A stretch of 5,619 nucleotides of DNA from Candidatus Acidiferrales bacterium (GTDB taxonomy: Bacteria; Acidobacteriota; Terriglobia; Acidiferrales; UBA7541). Each line of letters begins with the position of its first letter. Position 1 is the stretch's first letter. Below are positions 4,164-5,619 of the stretch, piece after piece. The position numbers were made by a program, and so were the translations under genes. The notes beneath the pieces are model-generated. The model did not search any database. It had not been told where the DNA came from and saw nothing but the letters and a program-made list of their open reading frames with translations. The DNA is taken from the NCBI GenBank assembly GCA_030044295.1, contig JASHWB010000092.1, positions 1 through 5,619 on the forward strand. Reading direction: 5' to 3'.

Positions 4164-5619
4164 ATGGCTTCCGCCGCGCAGATCGCCTCGCAATCGCCCG
4201 CTCCGCCTCTCCCCGCAGTCCAGCGCTATTTCGAAATTTCTCTCTTTCTTCTGGTTGCGACGGGGGTGCTCGCCATCGTCTCCACGCGAAAGCTGGATGC
4301 CATTTCCACTTTTGTTCCGCTCATTGTGCTGGGCTACAAAGCCATTCGACTTTGGCGTGGACGCGGTCCCGAACTCACCTCCCGCGCCGCCACCGGACTG
4401 GTCCTCGCGTATTTCCTCTTTTTCCCGTTCGACCTGTGGTTCCTCTCGCGCGACATGGCCTCCGACGCGCCCAATCCCCTGATGTACGCGGCGTTACTGG
4501 CAACGGTCCATTTGCTACTCTTCGCCACCCTTGTGCGCCTTTGTTCCGCGCGGACCAATCGCGATAGCGCCTTCCTCTGCCTCCTGGCCATCGGAGCTAT
4601 GCTCGCCTCGGCCATCCTCACCGTCGGAACCGAGTTTTTGGCTGCCCTCGCGATTTTCCTGATGCTGGCCGTTTCGACTTTCGTAGCCCTCGAAATGCGC
4701 CGAAGTGCCGCTGGGGCCGTCTCACCCTCGATGGACTCCGGCTCGCCGCTGGCGCGCCATCTGAACCGCGCGCTTCTCCTCACCTCACTTTTCGTAGCTG
4801 TCAGCGCTTTGGCTCTCGGCGGAGTCTTGTTTTTCTTGATCCCTCGCGTCACCACCGGCTACCTCAGCGCGTTCAATCTGCGCCCTACCCTGATGACCGG
4901 CTTCAGCGATGACGTTACACTCGGCCAAATCGGACAGATCCAGCAGGATTCGTCCGTTGTCATGCGGGTTCACGTCGATGGCGACCCGGCCGGCGCGCAA
5001 GACGTCCACTGGCGCGGCATCGTCCTGACCACCTTCGACGGCACGCATTGGTTTAATCCCGCATGGCGCAAGCAACTCGTGCAATCCAGCTCTTATGGCG
5101 ATTACCGCTTCTCTCCCGCCGCACTCCAGAGAGGGCATTTCCGTCCGCTCCGTTACACCGTTCTGATGGAGCCAGCAGCGACCGACGCCGTCTTCATCGC
5201 GCCCCGTCTGTCCCAACTTCGTGGCCGTTTTGGCAATTCCGTCTCCCGCCCAGGCGCAATTTTCGGTGCTGGTTTCGTGTTTCGCGATCCGGCAGGGTCA
5301 ATATTCAATACCGGGCGCAACTCCGCCACGACGCGTTACGACGCTCTCGCCATGCTGCCCATCGCTTCTCCGGCGGATTTGCGCCGCGTGACGCCCGAGA
5401 ACTACTCGCAGCAATTCCGCGATCTGTATCTGCAACTCCCATCGCAACTCGATCCGCGCATTTCCAAACTCGCCGCCAGAGTCACGTCTCACGCACAGAA
5501 CGAATACGACCGGGTGTCCACGATCTCGGCGTATCTGGGTAGCCACTATAGCTACACGCTCGATCTCCGGGGTCCAGCTCCCAAGGACCCCCTAGCGAAT
5601 TTTCTTTTCGTCCGGCGCG
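4164..5619 (+). CDS. TgpA-like membrane transglutaminase (DUF3488), 3' end missing
   Basis: The frame stays open to the right edge, giving 485 residues of a protein that in this family is usually about 650-750. The N-terminal half has about seven hydrophobic segments (near 24-40, 47-62, 78-95, 107-126, 136-154, 157-175 and 204-226). The last leads into FFLIPRVTTGYLS (223-235) and TGFSDDVTLGQIGQI (245-259), the signature join between the DUF3488 membrane region and the extracytoplasmic part. WRGIVLTTFDGTHW (283-296) is also typical. The visible end, HYSYTLDLRGPAPKDPLANF (461-480) then LFVRR, matches the start of the transglutaminase-like core; the catalytic Cys (usual GHCEYFA context) should follow within a few residues, outside the window. 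P. aeruginosa TgpA is an essential inner-membrane protein with a periplasmic transglutaminase domain. ATG 4164 is chosen, though no clear Shine-Dalgarno precedes it; GTG 4146, six codons earlier, is an alternative. It lies 66 bp after mutY in the same frame, closed off by mutY's TAG. Confidence 0.9.
   Translation, partial: MASAAQIASQSPAPPLPAVQRYFEISLFLLVATGVLAIVSTRKLDAISTFVPLIVLGYKAIRLWRGRGPELTSRAATGLVLAYFLFFPFDLWFLSRDMASDAPNPLMYAALLATVHLLLFATLVRLCSARTNRDSAFLCLLAIGAMLASAILTVGTEFLAALAIFLMLAVSTFVALEMRRSAAGAVSPSMDSGSPLARHLNRALLLTSLFVAVSALALGGVLFFLIPRVTTGYLSAFNLRPTLMTGFSDDVTLGQIGQIQQDSSVVMRVHVDGDPAGAQDVHWRGIVLTTFDGTHWFNPAWRKQLVQSSSYGDYRFSPAALQRGHFRPLRYTVLMEPAATDAVFIAPRLSQLRGRFGNSVSRPGAIFGAGFVFRDPAGSIFNTGRNSATTRYDALAMLPIASPADLRRVTPENYSQQFRDLYLQLPSQLDPRISKLAARVTSHAQNEYDRVSTISAYLGSHYSYTLDLRGPAPKDPLANFLFVRR

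Noticed and set aside
1..5619. CRISPR array, transposase or phage genes
   Set aside because: No regularly spaced repeats of CRISPR length and no such protein family could be recognised on either strand.

Overview
The window is high-GC bacterial DNA (roughly 60% GC by eye). It carries one tRNA gene on the minus strand and four protein genes on the plus strand, the last of which runs off the right edge. The style of the DUF58 and transglutaminase proteins and the GC-rich codon use fit an Acidobacteriota-like soil bacterium. That assignment is an inference from family resemblance; no taxonomic marker is present.

Layout: bases 1-303 hold no convincing gene, only some inverted repeats. A complete tRNA-Val (anticodon CAC, with encoded CCA) lies at 304-379 on the minus strand. 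A divergent intergenic region (380-457) follows, then a MoxR-family AAA+ ATPase (458-1426, best start TTG), a membrane-anchored DUF58 protein (1479-2852), the adenine DNA glycosylase MutY (3000-4097), and the 5' part of a TgpA-type membrane protein with DUF3488 and transglutaminase-like regions (4164 to the edge). The last gene is cut only a few codons before its expected catalytic cysteine.

How the genes may work together: MoxR ATPase, DUF58 protein and TgpA-like transglutaminase recur as neighbours in many bacteria and are thought to form a membrane-associated chaperone or envelope-maintenance module, though its biochemical role is poorly defined. Here the base-excision repair gene mutY sits between the DUF58 gene and the tgpA-like gene. 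MutY has no known link to that module, so this is either a lineage-specific insertion or simple co-transcription.

The most unusual non-coding signals are palindromes at both ends of the DUF58 gene. A perfect 12-bp stem with a 5-nt loop includes the moxR stop codon. A 147-bp gap between the DUF58 gene and mutY holds four inverted repeats, the first resembling a REP element (GGAG tetranucleotide plus hairpin). I found no CRISPR array, transposase, phage gene or clearly new protein system.
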